From positions 1 to 64,000 of the forward strand of contig JAUSDY010000060.1 in NCBI GenBank assembly GCA_030650395.1: 64,000 bases of DNA, written 5' to 3'. Shown piece after piece: positions 17,239-24,680 of this stretch (its first letter is position 1; every line of letters starts with the position of its first letter). The notes under the pieces were generated by a model. That model did no database searches. It saw only the letters and a list, made by a program, of their open reading frames with translations, and was not told where the DNA came from. The position numbers were made by a program, and so were the translations under genes. The DNA is from Acidobacteriota bacterium (GTDB lineage: Bacteria; Acidobacteriota; Vicinamibacteria; Vicinamibacterales; UBA2999).

Positions 17239-18954
17239 ATGTCGGATGTGAATACCGGTGTGCCCGCCGTTAACGAGAGCCGCGAGAAGTCGCAGGACTT
17301 CATCCGCGAGATCGTCGCCGCCGACGTCGCCGGCGGCCGCGCCACCGTCGTCACCCGCTTCCCGCCCGAACCGAACGGCTACCTGCACATCGGCCACGCG
17401 AAGGCGATCTGCCTCGACTTCGGCGTCGCCAACGAGTTCGGCGGCTACTGCAACCTGCGCTTCGACGACACCAATCCCGTCAAGGAAGACGTCGAGTACG
17501 TCGACTCGATCAAAGACGATGTGCGGTGGCTGGGGTTTGAGTGGGGCGACCGCGAATACTTCGCGTCGGATTACTACGAGCAGCTGTATCAATACGCCGA
17601 GCGGCTGATCGAGAAGGGCCTCGCCTACGTCGATTCCCTCTCGGCCGACCAGATGCGCGAGTATCGCGGCACGCTGACCTCGCCGGGCCAGGACTCGCCG
17701 CATCGCGGCCGCAGTGTTGACGAGAGTCTCGATCTCTTCCGCCGCATGCGGGCTGCGGAATTCCCGGACGGCGCCCACGCCCTGCGCGCGAAGATCGACA
17801 TGCGTTCGCCCAATATCACGATGCGCGATCCGGTGCTGTACCGGATTCGCCATGCCGATCACCACCGCACCGGCCGCACCTGGTGCATCTATCCGATGTA
17901 CGACTTCGCGCATCCGTTGTCGGATGCCATCGAGGGCGTCACCCATTCGCTGTGCACGCTCGAGTACGTCGACCATCGCCCGCTCTACGACTGGGTGATC
18001 GAGCATGCCGGCCCACCCTCACGGCCGCATCAGTATGAATTCGCGCGCCTCAACCTAAGCTACACCGTGATGAGCAAGCGCAAGCTGCTGGAGCTGGTGG
18101 AGCGCAGGCACGTGCGCGGGTGGGACGATCCGCGGATGCCGACGATCTCCGGGCTCCGCCGGCGCGGCTTTACCCCCGAGTCGATCCGCGATTTTTGCGG
18201 CCGCGTCGGCGTGGCGAAGAAGGAAAACGTCATCGACGTCGGGCTGCTCGAGCACTGCGGGCGCGAGGACCTGAACCGTCGCGCGCCGCGCGCGATGGCG
18301 GTGCTCCGTCCGCTCAAGCTGGTGCTGACGAATTATCCCGAGGGCCAATCCGAAGACATGACGATGGCCAATCACGCCGACGATCCGTCGGCGGGCACGC
18401 GCCGGGTGCCGTTTTCGCGCGAGATCTACATCGAGCGCGACGACTTCATGGAGACGCCGGCGAAGAAGTTCTTCCGCCTCTCGCCCGGGCGCGAAGTGCG
18501 CCTGCGCAGCGCCTACTTCGTGACCTGCACGGAGGTCGTGAAGGACGCGTCGGGGCAGGTCGTCGAGCTGCGCGGCACCTACGATCCCGTCACGCGCGGC
18601 GGCGACGCGCCCGACGGGCGAAAGGTCAAGGCCACGCTGCACTGGGTCTCGGCCGCGCACGCGGTCGATGCCGAAGTGCGCCTCTACGATCGGCTGTTCA
18701 CGTCGGAAGATCCTGACGGCCACGCGGCCCGCTCGGATACCGACATCACGGCGCTGCTCAATCCCGGCTCGCTCGAGGCGGTGCAGGGGTGCAAGATCGA
18801 GCCGATGCTCGGTGCCGCTGCCGCCGGCAGCCGCTATCAATTCGAGCGTCTCGGTTATTTCGCCGTAGATCCGGACAGCAAACCCGGCGCCCCGGTCTTT
18901 AACCGGACGGTCTCGCTCAAAGATACGTGGGCCAAAGTCGCCGGACACACGTAG
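17239..18954 (+). CDS. glnS: Glutaminyl-tRNA synthetase
   Basis: 571 residues from ATG 17239; a TTG at 17230 in the same frame is an alternative, since GATAAT (17216-17221) ends 8 nt before it. Class I signatures are complete: [18 protein letters not shown] (HIGH), [16 protein letters not shown], and VMSKRK in place of KMSKS. The typical GlnRS anticodon-binding beta-barrels follow ([42 protein letters not shown]). The length fits bacterial GlnRS. It charges tRNA-Gln with glutamine in the cytoplasm. A gene for direct charging is often accompanied by loss of GatCAB dependence, which cannot be judged from this window. The kinase gene starts 10 nt downstream. Confidence 0.96.
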   Translation: MSDVNTGVPAVNESREKSQDFIREIVAADVAGGRATVVTRFPPEPNGYLHIGHAKAICLDFGVANEFGGYCNLRFDDTNPVKEDVEYVDSIKDDVRWLGFEWGDREYFASDYYEQLYQYAERLIEKGLAYVDSLSADQMREYRGTLTSPGQDSPHRGRSVDESLDLFRRMRAAEFPDGAHALRAKIDMRSPNITMRDPVLYRIRHADHHRTGRTWCIYPMYDFAHPLSDAIEGVTHSLCTLEYVDHRPLYDWVIEHAGPPSRPHQYEFARLNLSYTVMSKRKLLELVERRHVRGWDDPRMPTISGLRRRGFTPESIRDFCGRVGVAKKENVIDVGLLEHCGREDLNRRAPRAMAVLRPLKLVLTNYPEGQSEDMTMANHADDPSAGTRRVPFSREIYIERDDFMETPAKKFFRLSPGREVRLRSAYFVTCTEVVKDASGQVVELRGTYDPVTRGGDAPDGRKVKATLHWVSAAHAVDAEVRLYDRLFTSEDPDGHAARSDTDITALLNPGSLEAVQGCKIEPMLGAAAAGSRYQFERLGYFAVDPDSKPGAPVFNRTVSLKDTWAKVAGHT

Positions 18955-18957
18955 ACT
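18952..18957 (+). promoter_or_regulatory. -10 box of a leaderless transcript
   Basis: TAGACT overlaps the glnS stop codon and ends 7 nt before ATG 18965. The kinase gene may therefore have its own leaderless start besides read-through. Confidence 0.35.
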
Positions 18958-18964
18958 CGGAACG

Positions 18965-21900
18965 ATGATCCCAATCGCGCCGGGTACGCGACTCGGCCGC
19001 TACGAGATCCGCTCGAGACTGGGCTCGGGCGGCATGGCCGATGTCTACCTGGCCGAAGATAGTCAACTCGGCCGGCTCGTGGCGCTCAAGCTCCTGCCTC
19101 CGGAGGACCAAGCCGATGCGCAGGCGCGGAAGCGCCTGATCCGAGAGGCGCGTGCCGCCGCCACGCTCGACCATTCCAACATCTGCGCCGTGTATGAAGT
19201 CGGCGAGGCCGATGGGCTCGCGTTCATCGCCATGCAATACGTGGAGGGCCAGACCCTGGCGGCGCGACTGGGCCAGGGGTCCCTCGGCCTTGCAGACACG
19301 CTGTCGATCGCCGTTCAGGTGATTGACGCCGTCGCCGACGCGCACGAACACGGGATTCTTCACCGCGACATCAAGCCGGCCAACATCATGCTGACCCCGC
19401 GGGGACAGGCCAAGGTGATGGACTTCGGCCTGGCGAAAACGGGCGGCGCGGACGGGGCCGGATCCGGCCAGACAGAAACCGAGTCGCTGCTGAGCGCGCC
19501 GGGGGCCATCATCGGGACCGTACCTTACATGTCGCCCGAACAGGTGCGCGGCGCCGAGCTCGACGCGCGTAGCGATCTGTTCAGCGTGGGCGTCGTGGTG
19601 TACGAGATGGTGAGCGGCCGGCGGCCGTTCGACGACTCGAGTGCCGCGGCTACAGCCTCGGCCATCCTCACGCGCGAGCCGTTACCACTGGCGCGGTTCG
19701 CGCCGGACACGCCGGTCGAGCTCGAGCGCATTGTCGCCAAGGCGCTCCGCAAGGATCCCGAAGACCGTTACCAGACCGCCAGGGATCTGCTGGTCGACCT
19801 GCGCTCGGTGAAAGACGAACGAGTGTTTCAAGTCCGGCTCGAACGGTCGGCGCCACCATCCGATCGCCAGCCGGCAATCGTAACCTCGGGCGTCGCGTCG
19901 GGCGCCGCGCCGGCGTCGCGGCCTCGCATTCGCGCCGCGCACGTCGCGGCCATCGTCGCGCTCGTCGTGCTGGCCGCCGGTGGCTGGTTGTGGAAACAGC
20001 GCGCCGATGTAGCGCGGGCCACCGCGCAGTTGCCACAGCTCGCGGCGCTGGCTGAGGCACATCGCAACTTCGAGGCTTACGATCTGGCGGTCGCCCTGGA
20101 GCCGCAGTTGCCCGGCGACCCGACTCTTGCCGGCCTGCTGCCCGCCATCTCCGACACGATGTCGGCCAGCACCGATCCACCCGGCGCGCGCGTCTATCTG
20201 AAGCGGTTCGCGCCCGATGCGGCCGGTGGACTGCCCGAGCGTCAACTGGTGGGCACCACGCCGCTGAAGAACGTCCGCATCGCGCGTGGCGAGTACGTCC
20301 TCTCTTTGGAGATGGACGGCTACGCGCCCTACGAGCGCAGCGTGTCGGGAGTGACCATCCGGCAGGGAACTCTCGTCATCGTGCCGCCGCCCGTCCAGGT
20401 GGAGGCACGGCTCGTGACGGCCGGGGCGATGCCCGCGGGCATGGTGTTCGTACCAGGTTCGGATTACCGGTTGGCATCGTGGTCCCGTCCTACGGATCGG
20501 CGCGCGCGGCTCGACGACTACTACATCGATAAGTTCGAGGTTTCTAACCGGAAGTACAAGGAGTTCATCAACGCCGGTGGCTACGTGAAGCGGGAATATT
20601 GGATCCATCCCGTCGTGAAGGACGGCCGCAGCCTCACGTGGGATGAAGCCATGGCGCTCATGGTCGATCGCACGGGCTTGCCCGGCCCGCGTGAATGGTC
20701 GAACCAGAACCTTCCGGACGGCACGGCGGATCATCCTGTGACCGGGGTCACCTGGTATGAGGCGGCCGCGTACGCGGCGTTCCGCGGTAAACAATTGCCG
20801 ACCGCGTTCCAATGGGAGAAGGCCGCTCGAGGCGGCCTCGGCCCCGCCGGGGGCGTGACCTTCATGCCCTGGGGCGCGTTCTATCCCGGCGACACTCTCG
20901 CCCATCGCGCCAACTTTGGCAGCGGCACCCTGCCCGTGGCGAGCGCCGAGTTTGGCATGAGCCGGGTCGGCGCCTACAACATGGCCGGCAACGTGTCGGA
21001 GTGGACGATGAATGACAGCTCCGAAGGCTACCTGGCAACCGGAGGCGCCTGGGGTGACCCGACCTATACGTTTGCGCAGTACGGTGGCCGGCCCGGATTC
21101 TTCAGCTCGAACAAACTCGGATTCCGCCTGGCGCAGAGCGGTCCCGGTGCGACCGGCGACCAGGGCGGCTCACGCATCGAGATCGCGCAGGAGATCCCCA
21201 CCTATCTGCCCACACCTGTATCGACGTTCAACAGGCTCGCGGCCGCATACCGGTACGAACCGGCGCCGCTTGATGCGCGCATCGAAGAGACGGTGGAAAC
21301 GCCGGATTGGAAGCGGGAGAAGATCACGTTCAACAGCGCCGGTGGCGAGCGCGCCATCGCCTATCTCTACCTGCCTCACCACGTGGCGAGGCCGCTGCAG
21401 GTGCTCCACTTCGTGCCGGGCGGCGACGTGGCGGGGGGATTCCGGCCGATCACGGAGTCGATGGATGACCGGATGGCGCCCTTCGTCAAGTTGGGCAGGG
21501 CTGCGTTCGGCGTGGTGCTGAAGGGCTACGTCGGACGGCTCCCGCCCGCCCGCACCGTGCCTCCGGACCCGGAGTCGGTCGAGTACCTGGAGCGAGTCGT
21601 CGATCGGATGATCGACCTGCGCCGTGGCCTCGACTATCTGGAGACGCGCGCCGACCTCGATCGCACCCGCATCGGGTTTGTGGGACCGAGCGCCGGCGCG
21701 ATGATCGGGTTGATCCTGGCGGCGATCGAGCCGCGCTACCGCGCTGTCGTGATGATGGGCGCCGGCGTGCCCTTCAGCTACACCCGCGTCATCGCGCAAG
21801 CCAATCCGGTCAATTTCGCGTCGCACATCCGCGCACCGAAGCTGATCGTGCAAGGGCGGTACGACGAAGACTCGCCCCTCAGAACTGCCGCTGAACCCCT

Positions 21901-22027
21901 GTTCAAGCTACTAGCCGAGCCCAAGCAACTCTACCTGTACGACGGCGGGCACGTGCCACCGGCGGAGATCATGATGCGCGCCACGAGCGGGTGGCTTGAC
22001 GAGATGATGGGCCGCGTGGCGCGGTAA
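18965..22027 (+). CDS. Membrane-anchored Ser/Thr kinase fused to PEGA-like, FGE-sulfatase and alpha/beta-hydrolase domains
   Basis: 1,020 residues with four visible parts. (1) A Hanks-type kinase, residues 1-285: glycine loop LGSGGMADV, Lys42, HRD (133-135), DFG (153-155), GTVPYMSPEQ. (2) A membrane span at about 322-344, so the kinase is cytoplasmic and the rest lies outside. (3) A PEGA-like beta domain at about 402-475 (TDPPGARVYL, GEYVLSLEMDGY). (4) A formylglycine-generating-enzyme/sulfatase-modifying fold, about 492-724 (GMVFVPGSDY, FEVSNRKYKEF, PVTGVTWYEAAAYA, GNVSEW). The C-terminal 250 residues form a prolyl-oligopeptidase-like hydrolase with GPSAGA (Ser909) and a final GGH. The FGE active-site Cys pair is not apparent, so this part is probably a binding domain. 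An exported sensor or enzyme module is linked directly to a kinase. Confidence 0.88.
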   Translation: MIPIAPGTRLGRYEIRSRLGSGGMADVYLAEDSQLGRLVALKLLPPEDQADAQARKRLIREARAAATLDHSNICAVYEVGEADGLAFIAMQYVEGQTLAARLGQGSLGLADTLSIAVQVIDAVADAHEHGILHRDIKPANIMLTPRGQAKVMDFGLAKTGGADGAGSGQTETESLLSAPGAIIGTVPYMSPEQVRGAELDARSDLFSVGVVVYEMVSGRRPFDDSSAAATASAILTREPLPLARFAPDTPVELERIVAKALRKDPEDRYQTARDLLVDLRSVKDERVFQVRLERSAPPSDRQPAIVTSGVASGAAPASRPRIRAAHVAAIVALVVLAAGGWLWKQRADVARATAQLPQLAALAEAHRNFEAYDLAVALEPQLPGDPTLAGLLPAISDTMSASTDPPGARVYLKRFAPDAAGGLPERQLVGTTPLKNVRIARGEYVLSLEMDGYAPYERSVSGVTIRQGTLVIVPPPVQVEARLVTAGAMPAGMVFVPGSDYRLASWSRPTDRRARLDDYYIDKFEVSNRKYKEFINAGGYVKREYWIHPVVKDGRSLTWDEAMALMVDRTGLPGPREWSNQNLPDGTADHPVTGVTWYEAAAYAAFRGKQLPTAFQWEKAARGGLGPAGGVTFMPWGAFYPGDTLAHRANFGSGTLPVASAEFGMSRVGAYNMAGNVSEWTMNDSSEGYLATGGAWGDPTYTFAQYGGRPGFFSSNKLGFRLAQSGPGATGDQGGSRIEIAQEIPTYLPTPVSTFNRLAAAYRYEPAPLDARIEETVETPDWKREKITFNSAGGERAIAYLYLPHHVARPLQVLHFVPGGDVAGGFRPITESMDDRMAPFVKLGRAAFGVVLKGYVGRLPPARTVPPDPESVEYLERVVDRMIDLRRGLDYLETRADLDRTRIGFVGPSAGAMIGLILAAIEPRYRAVVMMGAGVPFSYTRVIAQANPVNFASHIRAPKLIVQGRYDEDSPLRTAAEPLFKLLAEPKQLYLYDGGHVPPAEIMMRATSGWLDEMMGRVAR

Positions 22028-22030
22028 GCG

Positions 22031-22759
22031 TCAGTCCTGGCTCGCGCCGACGAACTTGTCGCCTTCATCGGCGAACAGCACGTTGAAGCTGGTGAGCGAT
22101 CCGTAGCAGCCGGTGATGTAGCTCTGGATCTTCAGCTTCTGATCGTCCGGCAGGTCCGAGCCGTTGACCTGCTGCTCCAGCGTGCGCAGGCGGTTTCTCA
22201 GCATCACCACCTTGTGAAAGAACGATTCGATCGGCCAGCTCTTTTCCTGTACGCCCGGCCGGCCCGGCTTGAGCACCAGCTCGCCGCCGCGCCATTTTTC
22301 GGCCGGCGCCACGGGTGTGAGGCCGGTTTCCTCGCGAATAATGCGCCGCAGCAATAGCTCGAGATCGCCTGCCCTGAGCGCCGTCGAAGGGTTAGTGCCG
22401 GAATCGTGAGTCATGGGAGGGGCCTGTCGCTCGCGCTCGCTGACGAGCGGTAACGGAGTTGTTGAGGGCAGTGATCTCTGCGACGTCGCGTAGGGCCGCC
22501 CTTCCGCCGCGGGGTTTTTCGCGCCAGCGGACTCGCCGAAGCCTTGGCGAAGGCGGTTATGGGGTGCCTGGGCACTCCCGCCCGATCGCGGGCCGCCGCG
22601 ATAGTTGTGCTCGCTGCGGCAGAAATCGCACGCCACCCGCAGCGGCTGCGCGTTGCCGTCGACCACGATCACCGTGTGGATACGATCTTCATGACAGGAC
22701 CGGCAGTGATCTTCCACCGATTGTCCGGCGCGGTACTGGCGGAGCGGCGAGGTCATCAC
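22031..22759 (-). CDS. Zinc-ribbon protein with repeat-derived linker
   Basis: 242 residues from GTG 22759 (ATG at 22756 is an equal choice). The N-terminal 55 residues carry two Cys pairs (CRSCHEDRIH and CDFCRSEHNYRG), a zinc ribbon. The C-terminal 120 residues (LELLLRRIIREETGL, KWRGGELVLKPG, SFFHKVVMLRNRLRTLEQQV, YITGCYGSLTSFNVLF) look like a conserved helical domain that I cannot name. The middle is low in conservation-like features and contains two repeat-like palindromes (22368-22391 and 22534-22556), translated in frame. It is convergent with the kinase gene (3-nt gap). Function unknown. Confidence 0.65.
   Translation of the reverse strand: MMTSPLRQYRAGQSVEDHCRSCHEDRIHTVIVVDGNAQPLRVACDFCRSEHNYRGGPRSGGSAQAPHNRLRQGFGESAGAKNPAAEGRPYATSQRSLPSTTPLPLVSERERQAPPMTHDSGTNPSTALRAGDLELLLRRIIREETGLTPVAPAEKWRGGELVLKPGRPGVQEKSWPIESFFHKVVMLRNRLRTLEQQVNGSDLPDDQKLKIQSYITGCYGSLTSFNVLFADEGDKFVGASQD
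22368..22391. repeat. Short palindromic repeat-like sequence inside a gene
   Basis: CCCTGAGCGCCGTCGAAGGG-type sequence with CCCT and AGGG ends, translated as PSTALRAG. I recall similar sequences scattered through many genomes; only one copy is present here. Confidence 0.4.
22534..22556. repeat. Palindromic element related to the 14.4/14.6 kb copies
   Basis: CGCCGAAGCCTTGGCGAAGG aligns with the core of the element at 14620-14653 at about 18 of 23 positions and is itself a hairpin (CGCC...GGCG). It lies in frame in the zinc-ribbon gene. Confidence 0.5.
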
Positions 22760-22771
22760 ATTGTACGAGTG

Positions 22772-23362
22772 CTAAGGGGCGAACAGATCGTCGATCGACA
22801 GTTCGAACCCGGGCAACAGCGGGGTCTCGAGCGTGGCCGCGTCGCCGGCGTGCAGATCACGTGCGCGCGGGAACGATCCGTCGTCGTGCCGTCTGAACAC
22901 GGTGACGCGTTGTCCCTTCGGGTCGACGATCCAGTACTCACGTACACCCTTCTCTTCGAACAGCCGTCGCTTGATTCCCTCGTCTCGCTTCCGCGTGCTG
23001 CGTGACAGGATTTCGATCACGAGAGCCGGTGGTCCCTGGACATTGGCGTCAGTGAGAATGCGCTGCTGGTCGCCCGCCACGAACAGCAGGTCCGGCTCGA
23101 CCACGTCGTAGTGCGACAGCACCACATCAAGCGGCGACAGGAACACGCGCCCGAGATGGCGGCGCCCAACCAGGAAGTTGCCAATGGCAAGATGGAGGCG
23201 GCCCACCAGTTCCTGGTGACCCAGGTTCGGAGAGGGCGTCACGTAGTGGACCCCGTCGATAAGCTCATGCCTCTTCCCATCGTCCGGGAAGTGCACGAAG
23301 TCGTCGTACGTGAGACGCACGTTGGAACGAGCGGCCGTCGGCATCGCGTCCTCTCCACGCAT
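22772..23362 (-). CDS. Uma2 family (DUF820) endonuclease-like protein
   Basis: 196 residues from ATG 23362; TAAGAT (23369-23374) ends 6 nt upstream, which favours this start over ATG 23344. The Uma2 pattern is clear: FVHFPDDGKRHELIDG, SPNLGHQELVGRL, VVEPDLLFVA, ALVIEILSRSTRKRDEGIKRRLFEEKGVREYWIVDP. The PD-(D/E)xK-like residues (EPD and VIEILS) are present. The family is abundant in cyanobacteria and other groups; its cellular role is not established, and a nuclease fold is inferred from structure. The zinc-ribbon gene begins 12 nt downstream on the same strand. Confidence 0.88.
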   Translation of the reverse strand: MRGEDAMPTAARSNVRLTYDDFVHFPDDGKRHELIDGVHYVTPSPNLGHQELVGRLHLAIGNFLVGRRHLGRVFLSPLDVVLSHYDVVEPDLLFVAGDQQRILTDANVQGPPALVIEILSRSTRKRDEGIKRRLFEEKGVREYWIVDPKGQRVTVFRRHDDGSFPRARDLHAGDAATLETPLLPGFELSIDDLFAP

Positions 23363-23368
23363 GATTGG

Positions 23369-23374
23369 ATCTTA
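23369..23374 (-). promoter_or_regulatory. -10 box of a leaderless transcript
   Basis: Minus-strand TAAGAT ends 6 nt before ATG 23362; no Shine-Dalgarno sequence lies between. Confidence 0.4.
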
Positions 23375-23533
23375 CACCTGCACATGCAGGTCCAAGTGCG
23401 AACGGCATGCCACGCAGATTTCGGCCCGAAAGCGCGAGCGGTCGCCGCCCGCGTCGCAGGAATAACGTCATGCGAGCTCGTTGTGTATGGCAGATTCTGC
23501 GCTAGGCTCGGGCCAAGGAGCCTTCGGAGTTCG

Positions 23534-23998
23534 ATGACTTACAGCCTCCGCTTGGCCACCGTGGCCGACATTCCCCACTTCGTGATGCACAGAACGCAGA
23601 TGTTCCGCGACATGGAGATCCCCGCTGAATTCGACGCGATGGCGGCCGCCACGACAGCGTGGCTCGCCACCGCGATTCCCGACGGCACGTATCGCGGCTG
23701 GGTGGCGATGACACCGGATGGATCGGTCGTCGCCGGCGGCGGGTTGATCGTGATCCCGTGGCCGCCCGGCCCGTTCAGCATGGACCCGCGCTGCGGGTTC
23801 GTGTTCAACGTCTACACCGATCCGGCGCACCGCAAGCGGGGCCTGGGGCGCCGTTTGATGGATGAAATGCACGAGTGGTGCCGCAGCGAAGGCATCGAGC
23901 GGGTGGTACTCAACGCCAGCACGTTCGGCCAGCCGATGTACGCCGCGATGGGCTACGTGGTCGCTAACGAAACAATGATGCGGATTCGTCTGTTGTAG
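23534..23998 (+). CDS. GNAT family N-acetyltransferase
   Basis: 154 residues from ATG 23534. A much longer frame begins at 23111 but overlaps the Uma2 gene and is not needed. GNAT features: LRLATVADIPHFVMHRTQMF at the N-terminus, the beta4 strand FVFNVYTDPAHRKRGLGRRLMDEM with the acetyl-CoA pyrophosphate loop (RxxGLGRRL), and a final strand-helix VVLNASTFGQPMYAAMGY. The acceptor substrate cannot be told; the family acetylates amines on small molecules or proteins. The gene converges on ybaK, and a perfect palindrome abuts both stop codons. Confidence 0.9.
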   Translation: MTYSLRLATVADIPHFVMHRTQMFRDMEIPAEFDAMAAATTAWLATAIPDGTYRGWVAMTPDGSVVAGGGLIVIPWPPGPFSMDPRCGFVFNVYTDPAHRKRGLGRRLMDEMHEWCRSEGIERVVLNASTFGQPMYAAMGYVVANETMMRIRLL

Positions 23999-24020
23999 AG
24001 GCGGGTCTTTAGACCCGCCT
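23999..24020. terminator. Bidirectional terminator-like palindrome (CTTTAG family)
   Basis: AGGCGGGTCT and AGACCCGCCT pair perfectly over 10 bp around TT. It begins right after the GNAT stop and reaches into the ybaK stop codon, between convergent genes. Confidence 0.65.
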
Positions 24021-24489
24021 ATGCGACGGCCGCATCCACGAGCGTCGGCGACAACGCGCGCACGAGGTCAGCGGGTGCGAGCGCGACCAGGAATCCCCTC
24101 CTGCCGCCGTTGATGTAGATCCGCTCGAGATCGGTGACCGATCGCTCCAGATACACCGGCATCTGCTTGCGCGTGCCGAATGGCGAGGTGCCGCCGACCA
24201 GGTATCCGGTGTGCTTCTGCGCCACATCGGGTTCACATGGCGCCACCGTCTTGCACCCGATCTGCCGCGCCAGGTTCTTAGTCGACACATCCCGATCGCC
24301 GTGCATCAGGACGATCAGCGGCTGCTTGCGCTCGTCTTCCATCACCAGCGTCTTGATCACGATGTGCTCGTCGACCCCAAGCTCGCGAGACGACACCGCC
24401 GTGCCGCCGCGCTCTTCGTAGCGATAGGGATGCTCGGTGAACGGGACCTTGTGTTGGCGCAGGAAGTGGATCGCGGGGGTCGCAGACAT
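24019..24489 (-). CDS. ybaK: YbaK/EbsC-type aminoacyl-tRNA deacylase
   Basis: 156 residues from ATG 24489. The YbaK signature is complete: HPYRYEERGGTAVSSRELGVDEHIVIKTLV with the conserved Lys (IKTLV), GDRDVSTKNLARQIGCKTV, and GYLVGGTSPFGTRKQMPVYLE including the GGxSP/FG loop. Family members hydrolyse mischarged Cys-tRNA-Pro, and the length fits. The gene converges on the GNAT gene. A GATC-rich repeat array lies directly upstream (24490-24674), so its promoter must be in or beyond that array. Confidence 0.94.
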   Translation of the reverse strand: MSATPAIHFLRQHKVPFTEHPYRYEERGGTAVSSRELGVDEHIVIKTLVMEDERKQPLIVLMHGDRDVSTKNLARQIGCKTVAPCEPDVAQKHTGYLVGGTSPFGTRKQMPVYLERSVTDLERIYINGGRRGFLVALAPADLVRALSPTLVDAAVA

Positions 24490-24674
24490 CTTGTGAGCTG
24501 TTGATCTGTTGAGCGGTTGATTGTCTGTTGATCCGTCGATCTATTGACCGGTCGATCGAATCTGTCGACCGAATTTGTGCCTGATCAGCGGATCATCAGA
24601 TTTGATCGCGAGATCAACCGATCATCGGCTCACAAGATCGATCATCACATCACAAGCTCACAAGATCAACAGAT
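24490..24674. repeat. GATCTGTT-type array forming an imperfect inverted repeat
   Basis: Units such as CTGTTGAT, CCGTCGATC and ATTGACC on the left face TCATCACA, CACAAGCT, CACAAGATCAACAG on the right. It fills the whole gap between the ybaK start and the end of the ADOP gene, so it holds no gene. Confidence 0.75.
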
Positions 24675-24680
24675 GCAGCG

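Noticed and set aside
24490-24674. CRISPR array
   Set aside because: There are repeated short units but no constant repeat of 24-37 nt with unique spacers, and no cas gene is near.
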